From NCBI GenBank assembly GCA_963971405.1, contig OZ020487.1, positions 16,837,344-16,901,343 on the forward strand: a DNA stretch of 64,000 nt, written 5' to 3'. The first letter of the stretch is position 1. Each line of letters starts with the position of its first letter. The DNA comes from Psococerastis gibbosa. Lineage: Eukaryota > Arthropoda > Insecta > Psocodea > Psocidae. This document shows positions 30,001-35,187 of the stretch, piece after piece. Made by a program: the position numbers and the translations under genes. The notes under the pieces were generated by a model. It was not told the DNA's origin. It ran no database searches and saw nothing but the letters and a program-made list of their open reading frames with translations.

Positions 30001-32720
30001 GCAGGGCTCAGCCCGTGTGCAGCTTAAATTTGAAAAAAAAGCCTAATCTAAAATTCAGTAAGTAAGTTGTTTAGTCTTTGTTTGTCAGTGTTAACTTGGT
30101 GCGATTTGTAACGAAATACATTTATGTCGAGACGCGAACCTCTACCTTCTGTTTTATAATCCAGGTCTCTGGTTAATTGTAAGAGTGGGCCTGAAGGTCC
30201 AAAATTCGCCCACATGGAAAATAAAGACAATTTTCTTTCTTCTTTCTTTATTCTTTCTGCCAACTGTTCTAATCCGGCTTTCGCCCATTACATTAGTATA
30301 AAAGAAACCAGCTACCTTCAGAACAAATGACGAGACTAGTGTCATGAAGAATATTTTGATTGGCTGGAACAGGAAGACTTGCAACACGATCGAAATAATT
30401 ATTGAAGATATCCACGTTTGGCTCTTGACGGGGCCAAATGTTAGGCCATATAATATGAGGTATACGATGGAGATGGTGGATAGGGCAAAACATAAAACCC
30501 TGAAAAAATGAAATCTATAAGGCCTATTGTATTATGTTTTTATATTTGTACAGGCGAGTTTACAGTTTCAAACCCAGTTACACACCTATCCAAAAAATAA
30601 CGAAATAGCAAAAATGAATATGAAAGTTAGTTCATGCTACTCTCATCCATTTAAACTATAGGGCTGCCACCCCTACTAAGCATATAATATAGTACCCTGC
30701 TATATTTCATGTCGAACTACTATATATATTTTTTAAATATATACCTAGTAGGCGAAACTACTGTATTTTTGGGGCTTTGAGCCAGCATTGAGCTAATAAA
30801 AGCTGAGTTATTGATTATTTGCAATGTGGATTAGATATGCCAGGGAGCATTGCATATTTAATTAAATATATAAACATATATATTATATACAGTATATATT
30901 ACGTGCAGCAGCAATTAGCAACAAATTTTCTTTTAAAAATTAAAAAAAAACAGTAATTTAATTAATTAAGTATAGGTACAATAAGTAATAAAGGTTAAAA
31001 AATAAAAAATAATGATAAATAATCCTACTAAAATTTTTTTTACATTTCCACGAATATTTTTAGACACATTAGCATAGAAAATACTATATTCGGTGGAAAA
31101 AAGTTGGCAACCCTATTTCAAACGTACCTACCGTACAAAAACTATCTATGATGCAACTTAACTTAAAATGACTATACTACACTATACTGACTTATTTCAC
31201 TAGACTTTACCACCTGCCTAGCCGGCCGCCATACCAAGTTGAATCCAGCGGACCAGAGCAGGTTCAAAGCTGCAGATAAATTGGTCGTGTGCACAGTGCC
31301 GGTAGGGAAACATGGTAGGACATGTCCTGGTCACCTCCGAACTAATCGTGTGACTTGACTGTGTTTCCCAAGTGGTTCGGAATCCACTATAATCAGGAGG
31401 TCCACTGGAGTCCTATGGGCCCACACCGTGGCCTGCGACTGTGTCAAACCATACTACTACCACCTGCCTAATATGTGCGTTAAGAATTTAATGAGATACT
31501 ATTCACGAAAGAAAGGTTTAAATGCCGAAAATAGTTAGTCAATTCACGAAATCAGTATCGGGATCATTTTCATTGGTAATAGCATAATAATAGTAGGCTA
31601 TATAATTAGTAAATTTATATTCCTATGAGCTCAAAAATATCAAAAGGTAGTTTTTGGTGATGTTACATAAATAAATAGATATCGACTTTTAGGTACCTAT
31701 TGAGATGGCGACCAATGTTTGACTTTCGGAAAATTTCTTCATCTCAATAGGTACCTAGATGAATCTCCCAAAAACTGACAAGTGGAATATCGGCCTTACC
31801 TAATCAAATGCAGCCTCATTTTATTGAGCCTTGTATGGGTGTAGGTCTATTTTAAATAATAATATTTAAATATACAATACCAAGCTACAGATTTCATGAT
31901 TGGTGGAAACCAATAGTATTTTGCCTGTTCCTTCTCATATTCCATCAAAAATTGGTCCTCATCGGTTAGGGCGCTGGTACTGGGGCCTGAAAAATTAAAA
32001 TAAAAAATATTGTATTATCACCTTAGGCGGCTATTCCACCGACGTCGTTTTTCATTGTGCATGTGCATGACGTGGTAGCAGACATCATTAATAAGTCTCT
32101 ACCATATTATAACTTAATTTATAATAGATAAGTTAAGTATCTACATAATAGTCTCCTTAAAATATGGCAGAGACTTATTAATGATGTCTGCTACCACGTC
32201 ATGCACATGCACAATGGAATAGCCGCCTTACCTTTACTACTGTAGTACAGTGCATACAGCGCATATTGTGTGTAATACTGTACTAAGTAGGTACTGTAAA
32301 TTAGCAGAGCATATTTTAAGGAAGCCCCATTGGGGCAAGCGTGCCCCTACTTTTGGGAATATTGCCTCACACAAATTGGGCACAAATTTCAATTTCCAAG
32401 ACTAACAAAACTATAGAAATTATAGAAAGAAAATAGTCAAAAGTTACGTTGTTCGTCGTGTTTGTGGCGCCAATTTCGTTTTTAACGTGGCCGAAGAACT
32501 TATTTATGGAGGGGGGGGGGGTACAAGCGAAATTTACACTATACTGTGTATAGAATAGCTGATTTCAATTTGTGCCACGCAGGGAAAATTTCTTAAAATA
32601 TGCTCAGGTAAATTACCTCTTCTATGATATGGTATACAGACAATTATTATATTCACATATATACAAAATTTAACGTTGATACAAACCCTTGCCAAGTCTT
32701 TCTTCCGAAGACCCAGCCAT
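8728..32720 (-). CDS. Polycystin (PKD1/PKD2 family) channel-like protein, 14 exons assembled
   Basis: Polycystins are membrane proteins with a six-helix channel core and an extracellular TOP domain, acting in cilia and mechanosensory or Ca2+ signalling. Exons in order: 32720-32687, 31986-31881, 30499-30316, 29119-28979, 27760-27546, 23324-22855, 22647-21292, 21011-20804, 19400-19244, 16694-16590, 16028-15880, 14419-14233, 10438-10061 and 9069-8728. All junctions have AG/GT sites and keep phase, giving about 1,340 residues. Family landmarks: [21 protein letters not shown] and its following helix, [50 protein letters not shown]. The order and helices resemble PKD1-type C-termini. Oddities: no GPS, REJ or PLAT region was found upstream; there is a large low-complexity insert in the TOP domain; and the final 3' end is uncertain, either stopping at 8728 or splicing at a GTGAGT at 8768. 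Confidence 0.85.
9190..9408 (+). mobile_element. RNase-H LINE 3' end with (GAA)n tail
   Basis: A plus-strand frame encodes [39 protein letters not shown], and [18 protein letters not shown] before TGA. The H-L-x-R-I-G, C-P-L-C and H-x-x-x-x-C knuckle and the 'Y-x-A-R-R-x-M' end equal those of the intact element at 23481-27308, though the family differs. A GAAGAAGAAGAAGAAG tail follows the stop. It lies in the polycystin intron between exons 13 and 14. Confidence 0.75.
9570..9665 (-). repeat. CAGA-family repeat, terminal fragment
   Basis: The minus strand carries the conserved block around 'TTTCGACCxTxxxAAGCTTTCCTTATACTA' and 'CCTCAAAATGTGTAAATCCG', shared with 17205-17750, 19840-20425, 37685-38016 and 46735-47510. 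Only the terminal 100 bases are present. Confidence 0.6.
10061..10438 (-). CDS. Polycystin exon 13 (pore region)
   Basis: A 126-codon phase 0 exon. It begins [20 protein letters not shown], continues with a helix ([19 protein letters not shown]), a candidate pore loop ([20 protein letters not shown]) and the last helix ([20 protein letters not shown]). The sequence in place of the PKD2 selectivity filter (L-G-D) is L-S-D, but its surroundings are divergent and PKD1-like. The donor GTAAGT follows FALK. Confidence 0.88.
10439..11789. other. Polycystin intron 12, unassigned part
   Basis: There is no gene on either strand. A duplicated phrase (GTGCAGGGGACTGTT ... GTGCCGGTACCT) occurs at about 11573-11628 and 11701-11752, suggesting a short local duplication. 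The remainder is AT-rich. Confidence 0.4.
11790..13775 (+). mobile_element. Degenerate Jockey/CR1-like LINE (RT pseudogene)
   Basis: Broken plus-strand frames give RT motifs in order: [20 protein letters not shown], then [16 protein letters not shown] (RT 1-2); [17 protein letters not shown] (motif A, D present); [30 protein letters not shown] (motif C, F-A-D-D); and [17 protein letters not shown]. Several stops and frameshifts make it dead. It is interrupted by a MITE at 12290-12423. The 3' region ends in a TATTGTATTGT tail near 13775. A second copy of its 3' end lies on the minus strand at 29921-30096. No RNase H domain is visible. Confidence 0.85.
12290..12423. mobile_element. Palindromic PIF/Harbinger-like MITE (copy 4)
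   Basis: A 134-bp palindrome inside the LINE at 11790-13775. Ends GGCGCTTATTCCACCA and GGTGGAATAAGCGCC; the right flank is TTA and the left flank CTA. The cores are shortened in one arm (GACGTGGACATT) and complete in the other (TGTCTGCTACCACGTCA). Confidence 0.75.
13776..14232. other. Polycystin intron 12, proximal part
   Basis: No coding feature is seen. A GC-rich patch at 13838-13915 (gccccgaaggggcgagctgccgtccgcc) contains a self-complementary CCCCGAAGGGG and is unusual against the AT-rich surroundings. The remainder is unremarkable. Confidence 0.4.
14233..14419 (-). CDS. Polycystin exon 12 (transmembrane helix)
   Basis: It encodes [20 protein letters not shown], then [20 protein letters not shown] and [18 protein letters not shown]. 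The family pattern W-x-x-x-D-x-x-I/V-x-x-x-x and the later 'A/F-x-W/x-x-Q/F-x-N' segment match the voltage-sensor-like helices of polycystins. Confidence 0.88.
14560..14740. mobile_element. hAT-like MITE with G-run (copy A)
   Basis: Termini are CAAGGGAGGATTTTGCC and ATCCGCCCTTG, with an internal run of 12 or more G near 14586 and a C-rich block near the other end. It shares its whole length with 18723-18899, including AACATAATTATTTTTAATTC. Its flanks no longer show a matching 8-bp duplication. Confidence 0.7.
15565..15860 (+). mobile_element. SINE-like retroposon, subfamily B'
   Basis: A block with 'TGCAGCAAACTTGGTAGTGTGCACAG' (shortened here), 'CGTGTCGAGTCC' and an end 'GAAAGCAGGCGTTGG' recurs at 59945-60325 and partly at 56575-56690. 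Its 5' half is related to the GGCCGCCATACC family (31221, 58136, 62936), with the shared phrase 'CTTGGTxGTGTGCACAG'. There is no coding capacity. Confidence 0.6.
15880..16028 (-). CDS. Polycystin exon 11 (transmembrane helix)
   Basis: It encodes [20 protein letters not shown] then [20 protein letters not shown] and RTELKDYVT. It has one strongly hydrophobic helix followed by a basic cytoplasmic stretch. Split codon CA+T joins exon 12. Confidence 0.85.
16278..16400 (+). mobile_element. tRNA-Glu-derived SINE (copy 1)
   Basis: The head has A-box-like GTAGAGTAGTGG, anticodon region CTTTCACC (TTC), and B box GGTTCGAGTCCTA, followed by the body 'ACATTTTCTGGCCATGCTTCG'. It is a copy of the fuller element at 57437-57645 with a truncated 3' body. 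It lies in the polycystin intron between exons 10 and 11. Confidence 0.75.
16590..16694 (-). CDS. Polycystin exon 10 (end of TOP domain)
   Basis: A 35-codon phase 0 exon encoding [20 protein letters not shown] and [15 protein letters not shown]. The F-x-x-x-N/D-x-F-x-V/x-x-V/I-x-x-x-x-E-x-P motif leads into the S1-S2-like membrane part in all polycystins. Confidence 0.92.
17205..17750 (+). repeat. CAGA-family interspersed repeat
   Basis: A non-coding repeat starting near 'CCTGTTCGGTTTTGTTACTC' and ending 'CCTTATACTACGTATAAATT'+'GGAAAGCAA'. Members share an ACAGACAGACA microsatellite next to 'AAAACCACTTTTT', and 'TTTCACCAAAATTTGCCCGG'-type text. Other copies: 19840-20425 (-), 37685-38016 (+), 46735-47510 (+). 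Confidence 0.7.
17740..17900 (+). mobile_element. LINE polymerase 3' remnant
   Basis: The plus frame reads [20 protein letters not shown] and [20 protein letters not shown] then a stop, with a GAAGAAGATAAC tail. '..DRGxWR....' just before the stop is typical of LINE ends. It abuts the CAGA-family repeat. Confidence 0.45.
18723..18899. mobile_element. hAT-like MITE with perfect 8-bp TSD (copy B)
   Basis: 177 bp; ends CAAGGGCGGATTTTGCC and AACCGCCCTTG, flanked by direct CCTTTGTT at 18715-18722 and 18900-18907. The 8-bp duplication and C/T-A-x-G-G-C-G-G termini are those of hAT elements. It holds a 12-G run and an opposite G/C-rich block able to pair or form G-quadruplex. There is no transposase. 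Confidence 0.9.
19244..19400 (-). CDS. Polycystin exon 9 (GGGY segment of TOP domain)
   Basis: It encodes [20 protein letters not shown] then [20 protein letters not shown] and [12 protein letters not shown]. The Y-x-G-G-G-Y-V-x-x-L-G motif and 'L-x-x-L/Y-x-x-x-x-W-I/L-D-x-x-T-R-A' are hallmarks of the polycystin family. The acceptor ttttag and donor GTAAGT are clean. Confidence 0.92.
19687..20548. mobile_element. CAGTGGCGTAAC-type hAT-like MITE carrying a nested repeat
   Basis: Left end CAGTGGCGTAAC and right end GTTACGCCACT are inverted. Between them lies a minus-strand CAGA-family element (about 19840-20425). The flanks (AATAATAC vs TTTAATAC region) are only partly alike, so the exact duplication is unclear. 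Confidence 0.55.
19840..20425 (-). repeat. CAGA-family interspersed repeat (minus copy)
   Basis: Reverse complement of the 17205-17750 family, with TCTGTCTGTCTGTCTGTTC, 'AGTAACGAAACCGGACAGGT' and the conserved interior. It is inserted in the CAGTGGCG element and is therefore younger than it. Confidence 0.7.
20804..21011 (-). CDS. Polycystin exon 8 (TOP domain core)
   Basis: It encodes [20 protein letters not shown] and then [20 protein letters not shown] with [20 protein letters not shown]. Two cysteines (ETC, EDC) and the 'F-G-x-G-W' motif are standard TOP-domain features; the cysteines probably form the domain's disulphide. It ends with AG of a split arginine codon before GTAAAT. Confidence 0.88.
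21292..22647 (-). CDS. Polycystin exon 7 (1.36-kb low-complexity exon with NPQA repeats)
   Basis: It encodes about 452 residues rich in N, S, E, K and T, with two copies of an S-Q-E-V-x-E-N-S-x-E-N module near its middle and an array of about 12-15 NPQA-like tetrapeptides (DNA 21401-21560). It then returns to family sequence at [23 protein letters not shown]. The 'IG.-R-R-QVRV' portion is the conserved TOP-domain strand, so the low-complexity block is an insertion inside that domain. Donor GTATGT at 21291 preserves phase; an in-frame GTAAGA at 21307 is the alternative. Confidence 0.8.
21401..21560. repeat. 12-bp tandem repeat coding NPQA
   Basis: On the plus strand the unit is GAGGATTTGCTT, repeated about a dozen times with small variants (AAG for GAG, GCTT change, TTCC). 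Read on the minus strand it gives Asn-Pro-Gln-Ala. It is inside polycystin exon 7 and in frame, so length variation would alter the protein by tetrapeptides without frameshift. Confidence 0.9.
22855..23324 (-). CDS. Polycystin exon 6 (acidic extracellular insert)
   Basis: The acceptor aatgcag follows a 4.2-kb intron holding a LINE. It begins [20 protein letters not shown], with N-glycosylation sequons, and becomes strongly acidic ([19 protein letters not shown]). Two donors fit the same phase (GTAAAA after 22855, or GTAGGT after 22840); which is used cannot be decided here. The segment has no counterpart in the compact TOP domain and is probably a surface loop. Confidence 0.75.
23468..23480. 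repeat. Left target-site duplication of LINE insertion
   Basis: TGTATTAGTAACT, repeated exactly at 27309-27321. It marks the 5' junction of the inserted element. Confidence 0.95.
23481..27308 (+). mobile_element. RNase-H-containing non-LTR retrotransposon, recent insertion
   Basis: A 3,828-bp insertion between exact 13-bp duplications, antisense to the polycystin gene, in the intron between its exons 5 and 6. It is truncated at its 5' end: only about 100 bases precede ORF2 and no ORF1 is present. The 3' end is a short TAAG-type tail (TAGTAAGTAAG) with no poly(A). Removing element and one duplication leaves an intron of about 380 bp. The intact ORF and perfect duplication imply a young insertion. 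Confidence 0.95.
23584..27300 (+). CDS. LINE ORF2: endonuclease, reverse transcriptase, RNase H
   Basis: 1,238 codons uninterrupted. An apurinic-type endonuclease is at about residues 18-230 ([44 protein letters not shown]). Reverse transcriptase lies at about 480-760: [32 protein letters not shown] (motif A), [19 protein letters not shown] (motif B), [10 protein letters not shown] at about 681-690 (motif C), [18 protein letters not shown]. RNase H at about 975-1100: [61 protein letters not shown], so the D-E-D-D residues are present. It ends with a C-P-L-C...H...C knuckle. The RNase H domain suggests an I/Nimb/Loner-type clade. The native start may have been upstream, as the 5' end is truncated. 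Confidence 0.95.
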   Translation: MPRISTRRIGPSQGVDADLNVIFWNAGGLSNTKFLELKRNVLSQNVDIYVIVEAGAATETPDYYSTSGYSHHILKRSRQVASGIIVGIKTNLTTKVETLHEMTYRNKLELMQLDVWKNAQHVTFFVLYNPPENKPALQAIEARLQPNSIIIGDFNSPSTRWGYLRTSTTGRSLEEFVDDNACDVLDTPPTFLSFAGSVSRPDLVITHPHITSKTSVSLMDDAGGCGHRALLVTTKLQREQQAQNRVPRWNFKKAKWDKYRRISDSELAKVALSNPERSALAITEAILRSARDSIPRGHVKGYKPFWNPRLETLKKARNKARCKAETSRSLVDCIELRKNQAMLTQAIKSGKRDAFKSFLSNLDFRKDGIKAHRFVTTLNNDGNKLQQLPIKVRNKELTSHKQIAEELCKYYTNVSNIKIDKPAKPALQKAPPPHCLEEIMNSICMDNFTILELEAALTQTKKKKAAGIDQLFPEMLTNLGEKAKEVILKLINLTWNTRVPSQWRKGEVIPVLKKGKNPCNIDSYRPITLTSSLCKVAERMVLNRLLLATTHLSAIDDAQAGFRRHRNTMDQVVAFTQHVKDGFHRKMSTVAVLVDLKAAYDTVWRGRLLHKMALAGISGKLFSWIKSFLGERRQRVRFKNSTSKFRLQRQGLAQGAVISCQLFNLMINDVLDVIREIPGVEALLYADDLLIWATSSNIKALETILNATLANLAKWADKNCLTVSTEKTVYQILSLSTRQPDVKLRYKGVDLEKQDVSKYLGVSIDKKLSWKPHIDSAAERATKRCRLLKRLTATKWGATQDVLTTTYKTYVRPILEYGSEVTITASATTSSKLETTQNIALRTITGAPKSTPIAAMEVQTSIEPIQCRRERSSLLFWERQKRILPKKWGSYKNATSRLKTQVTPLTLADSIKIKYNILLGEAAPFPVQQEVVRSLPMANLDLIGHDLPKNQSSDVALRKAALETIHTTYPATEWLHIYCDGSSMPGSGNTGAGYTSTNFQGSVAVGAPLTNYDGEIAAIYEAAAHLDHHTRPKRKVVFLIDCQAAICALATNKATDCTKTLLCRSRLSTLIVAGWHIMLQWIPSHVGIDGNEKADELAKQGTTFQQPACPQSYTSAKAAINRAIGTWSRAHYSQVSLGKSWARLIDNPIPRSLPRAVAVAAFRTTTGHDYLATHLHRIGVLQSEACPLCDEPKMDAAHLPNCPALATDSPPENELVETSRLYWSARHLMANLPRVGVG
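27309..27321. repeat. Right target-site duplication of LINE insertion
   Basis: TGTATTAGTAACT, identical to 23468-23480. Confidence 0.95.
27546..27760 (-). CDS. Polycystin exon 5 (transmembrane helix and start of TOP domain)
   Basis: It encodes [20 protein letters not shown], a basic amphipathic run leading into the helix [15 protein letters not shown], then the extracellular [16 protein letters not shown]. This corresponds to the helix that precedes the polycystin TOP domain. It ends with CA of a split glutamine codon before the donor GTAAGT. Confidence 0.85.
27890..28180 (+). mobile_element. LINE 3' end (knuckle C-terminus)
   Basis: The plus frame contains [20 protein letters not shown] then [11 protein letters not shown] and [13 protein letters not shown] before a stop. 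The C-x2-C-x(5-7)-E-T-x-E-H-x-L-C motif is the C-terminal knuckle region of RNase-H LINEs. It ends in an AATAATAATAAT tail. It lies in the polycystin intron between exons 4 and 5. Confidence 0.7.
28432..28815. mobile_element. Palindromic PIF/Harbinger-like MITE (copy 5)
   Basis: 384 bp, ends GGTGCCCATTCCATTGACC and GGTCAATGGAATGGGCGCC, flanked by TAT at 28429-28431 and 28816-28818. It has the same architecture as copy 1, including both core motifs and the interior ATGGCGTCATGGGATATG segment. Confidence 0.85.
28979..29119 (-). CDS. Polycystin exon 4 (cytoplasmic loop)
   Basis: A 47-codon exon between a ttaacag acceptor and a GTAAGG donor, phase 0 at both ends. It encodes [20 protein letters not shown] and continues to [12 protein letters not shown]. 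The Y-x-P-P-x-x-x-x-L-K segment before the next helix matches the loop of PKD1-family proteins. Confidence 0.75.
29806..30180 (-). mobile_element. tRNA-like SINE 2, split by a LINE 3' end
   Basis: The left part (29806-29920, 'GATGTTGCGGTCAGTAAC', 'CCGCATTTTCCCCTACCGA') and right part (30100-30180, minus-strand CCTGGATTATAAAACAGAAG and box-B-like GGTAGAGGTTCGCGTC) form one family member, compared with 42549-42780 and 49733-49893. The separation is caused by the LINE end at 29921-30096; GTCGA occurs on both sides. Confidence 0.6.
29921..30096 (-). mobile_element. 3' end of the 11790-13775 LINE family, minus copy
   Basis: The reverse complement matches 13585-13760 through 'AAATTTAAGCTGCACACGGG', 'CTGAGCCCTGCAGC' and 'ATGGAAATATAAATTTATTG'. 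It is a short 5'-truncated insert with an A/T-rich tail on its left side. Confidence 0.8.
30176..30265 (+). repeat. LINE-type 3' tail repeat (GTAAGAGTGGGCC ... TTTC tail)
   Basis: The text 'TTGTAAGAGTGGGCCTGAAG' followed by 'CCAAAATTCGCCCACATGG' and AAAATAAAGACAATTTTCTTTC recurs inverted at 39885-39965, and in part at 45040-45080. It is probably a LINE 3' UTR terminus. Confidence 0.5.
30316..30499 (-). CDS. Polycystin exon 3 (two transmembrane helices)
   Basis: The acceptor ttttttcag precedes it. It encodes [20 protein letters not shown] and [17 protein letters not shown], then [19 protein letters not shown]. The pattern LYG(L)xFG..KS..W..S...S...Q....QP(I/L)K is diagnostic of PKD1-like transmembrane blocks. 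It ends in phase 0 before GTAGCT. Confidence 0.85.
31221..31457 (+). mobile_element. GGCCGCCATACC retroposon with 13-bp TSD (copy 1)
   Basis: Begins GCCGGCCGCCATACCAAGTT and ends in a CTA-type tail (CATACTACTA), flanked by exact TACCACCTGCCTA at 31208-31220 and 31458-31470. Variable-length duplications and the simple tail indicate LINE-mediated retroposition. It has no coding capacity. It is in polycystin intron 2. Confidence 0.88.
31881..31986 (-). CDS. Polycystin exon 2
   Basis: The acceptor tttttcag precedes 31986. The exon encodes [20 protein letters not shown] then [15 protein letters not shown], an acidic cytoplasmic lead followed by the start of a transmembrane helix. Its last two bases (TG) join G of exon 3 to make tryptophan, in the conserved 'AW-L' position of PKD1-type proteins. 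Donor GTATTG. Confidence 0.75.
32026..32227. mobile_element. Palindromic PIF/Harbinger-like MITE (copy 6), TSD TTA
   Basis: 202 bp, ends GGCGGCTATTCCACCGACG and AATGGAATAGCCGCC, flanked by TTA at 32023-32025 and 32228-32230. The core TGACGTGGTAGCAGACAT is kept while the spacer is different and includes AGTCTCTACCATATT arms. It lies in the intron between exons 1 and 2. Confidence 0.85.
32687..32720 (-). CDS. Polycystin exon 1 (initiating [14 protein letters not shown])
   Basis: The ATG at 32720-32718 opens [11 protein letters not shown] and ends with one base of a glycine codon before the donor GTTTGT. An in-frame TGA lies 30 bases upstream with no AG between, so if the exon is real the ATG is a true start. 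The exon is tiny and its donor is not consensus, so an alternative distal first exon cannot be excluded. Confidence 0.5.
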
Positions 32721-34636
32721 TTTTATGTTCACAAATTGGTCAATATGAATTCAGGCTGGCAAAAATATGCAAATAATTTTTTGCGTAACTATCAGAGCTG
32801 TACTAAATAATATGAATCATTGTTTTCTTTGGATATATACAACCAAAACAAAGCAAAGTTGATTCTAAAGTTAACAGCAATTTCAAAGTTTATTAAGTAT
32901 ATGCTGTCAATTATTTTTGGGAGATTCATCTACCTATTGAGATGGCGAACCATGTTCGACTTCCGGAAAATTTCTTCACAACTTTTCATTTCATAACCCC
33001 TGAGCCTAAAGCCACACTCCGTTCAATATATATATATATATGTTTTATCTATTGTATATTATGTATGTACATCAATTTTATATAGATTATCTTATCTTAT
33101 CTTATCTTATAGATGAATGCACTTCATTAAATTCTAATGTAGGCATATGGTTCAAATATATGCCCTCTTGGTTTTGTAGAACTTTTGCAGAAACATACAG
33201 GCCATCACAGGTGAGCATTGCCATAAAATAAAATAAAAACTTGTTAGGTGACTTAAGCTAATAGGGCGTATACCCTGTCCTAGAAATGGGCAGACTGGGC
33301 GTTTGACCGGGGCACCAAGCTTCTGACGTCAGACCCAATCTAAACTGTTTCCCCTGCTCCTCCCGATAGATTTTACGTCATTTCAGAATGTTGTACAGTA
33401 TGTCACTGATAACAAGGAACGTTCCCATTTATATAGCCATCAGTATGGCTTGACGTCTATGTTATCGCGTTATCAATGTCTGCTAAATTTCATGAGTTTC
33501 ATCAGTTGCTTGCCGTCCTGCGCTGATATACTGTATATACGGTACTGTTATGGTGACTTAGTAAAATTGTAAATTTTTACCATTTGTGTACAATCCATTC
33601 CATCGTAGCTATTTTGCAACTTTGCTAGCATCTTTTTTGATGTCATTCAAATACGGTAGGACTACCAAATTGTAATTTTCAATAAAAACTATTGTATGAG
33701 GTTATCAATGACCGAAAATATACCTGTGAGGTACAATATGTGTCTTTTGATGCATTAATTTTGAGTCTGTGTGTTAATCTGTTGGAGCAATCCACCCTTA
33801 AGAAGGGGCAATAATTGCAGAAACAGCGATTGGTACAAAAAAATTGAAGAGTTAAAGACCTTTTCGTATGCTGACCTTGAGTCTGCGCTTAAGGTTTCCT
33901 TGAAATGGACCAAAACGTCTTAACAATGTAGTTTCTGAGTAACCTGATGTCAGAATCGACTCGAAGGAAAATAGTCAAAATCAAGGCATCGAATGAAATT
34001 CTTTCAAGCTTTCCAATCGATTTAATTAAGAAAATCGGAGGCTCAGCAACTTCATTCGTATGTTGAGTAAATTTCAAAGACACCTTAAGGCGCAGGTTTC
34101 TAGTGACTGCAGCAAATGAAAGGACTTTAAAATAATGGACTTTCCAATACATGGACAACATGACACAATTCAATTGCAACAATCGGTTTTTCGATATTGC
34201 AACCGGGAAAATGTCTTGTGCGAATTGTCTGGCTCACTCTAGTTAGGCTATAATAACTTAAGGCTAGTTTAAATACCCGCTTGAGGAGCATTCTCAGCTT
34301 TTAGCTCCGTGGCATCTTAGTTGGTAGTTTACATACTGGATTTTTTTTTTATACATCCGTTATGTACTAGTCTAAGACTGATTTCTTCTTTCCATTGCAT
34401 ATTATTTACATTCAATTTCCTTTTTTATATACTGTACATTGTATAAATTGGTGAGTGGGGTATCTCAGAACATTTGCATAATTTTAAATTTGCAGGAATG
34501 TCCATTACCAGAGTCATTAAGAGGTTTCATTTCAGCAGAATTGAATTATAATTATACAAACATCCTAAGCCAGACTTTTAGGTCCTGGACTCCTGGGGGA
34601 GGGGCAATTGCAAAACATACAACATTGACTCTGACT
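32721..34636. other. Region upstream of the polycystin ATG
   Basis: It is expected to hold the polycystin promoter and 5' UTR (minus strand), but no TATA or initiator can be assigned with confidence. It contains a (TA)n run near 33028, a TTATC pentanucleotide repeat at 33088-33112, and the CCGGAAAATTTCTTC repeat near 32960. No PLAT, GPS or REJ coding exon could be recognised on the minus strand. Confidence 0.4.
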
Positions 34637-34795
34637 CATGGACGGATACAAGGGGTGTAGCTGCCCCCCCCCCAAATCTAGTAAATCTATTGTAACTTAA
34701 TTTATTACGCCTTGAATTAATCGATCCTGCATATGTTTTTCCTGTTTTAACCCTCAACTACCCCCTCCCCACAAAATGGGCTGGATCCGTCCCTG
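34637..34795. mobile_element. hAT-like MITE (GGACGGATAC type)
   Basis: 159 bp, ends CATGGACGGATAC and CTGGATCCGTCCCTG. Flanks CTCTGACT (34629-34636) and CCCTGACT (34796-34803) match at 7 of 8. Contains poly-C and A/T-rich interior. Confidence 0.75.
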
Positions 34796-34914
34796 CCCTG
34801 ACTAACGAGGACATTGTTACAAACTTGCTTAAAAATGAGGCCTACCCACCTAATTTTCAACTTAACGATTGGATTACTAGTTTTATCATTTATTCCGTTG
34901 AATTTCAGACGAGA

Positions 34915-35187
34915 ATGGGCATATTCAAAACAATGACATGTTTAATTGCTGTTATGGCTGTGATGTGGCCTAATGTGGCCACTAAAGTAATTAAATACAA
35001 GACTGATCCGGAGCAACCATCCAACATACATTACATCTTTGAAATTCTTCAAGTTCAAAACAAGAATTTGCAAGAATCTGACACCGTTGTACTGGATGCT
35101 CAAATAATTAAGGCACCTTATCTGGCTACCAGATGTCCAAACAATCAAAAGCCAGGGATTCTAGGACGATGCCGTGAGATTTGGTGA
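34915..35187 (+). CDS. Small probable secreted protein, 90 aa
   Basis: An ATG follows a good acceptor (gaatttcag) by six bases, so a 5' UTR exon probably lies upstream. The protein starts MGIFKTMTCLIAVMAVMWPN, a plausible signal peptide cleaved near VATK. It continues with a polar region (HYIFEILQVQNKNLQESDTV) and ends APYLATRCPNNQKPGILGRC then REIW. The C-terminal C-P-x-x-Q-x(5)-G-x-C-R pattern recalls short secreted arthropod proteins whose ends read CPxGx...GxCR; this is from general memory, not a search. The two cysteines near the end could form one disulphide. Function unknown. The coding assignment rests on signal peptide, acceptor and motif only. Confidence 0.55.
   Translation: MGIFKTMTCLIAVMAVMWPNVATKVIKYKTDPEQPSNIHYIFEILQVQNKNLQESDTVVLDAQIIKAPYLATRCPNNQKPGILGRCREIW

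Noticed and set aside
33889..34182. 97-codon minus frame as an upstream polycystin exon (PLAT)
   Set aside because: Lacks PLAT motifs and suitable splice sites; left unassigned.
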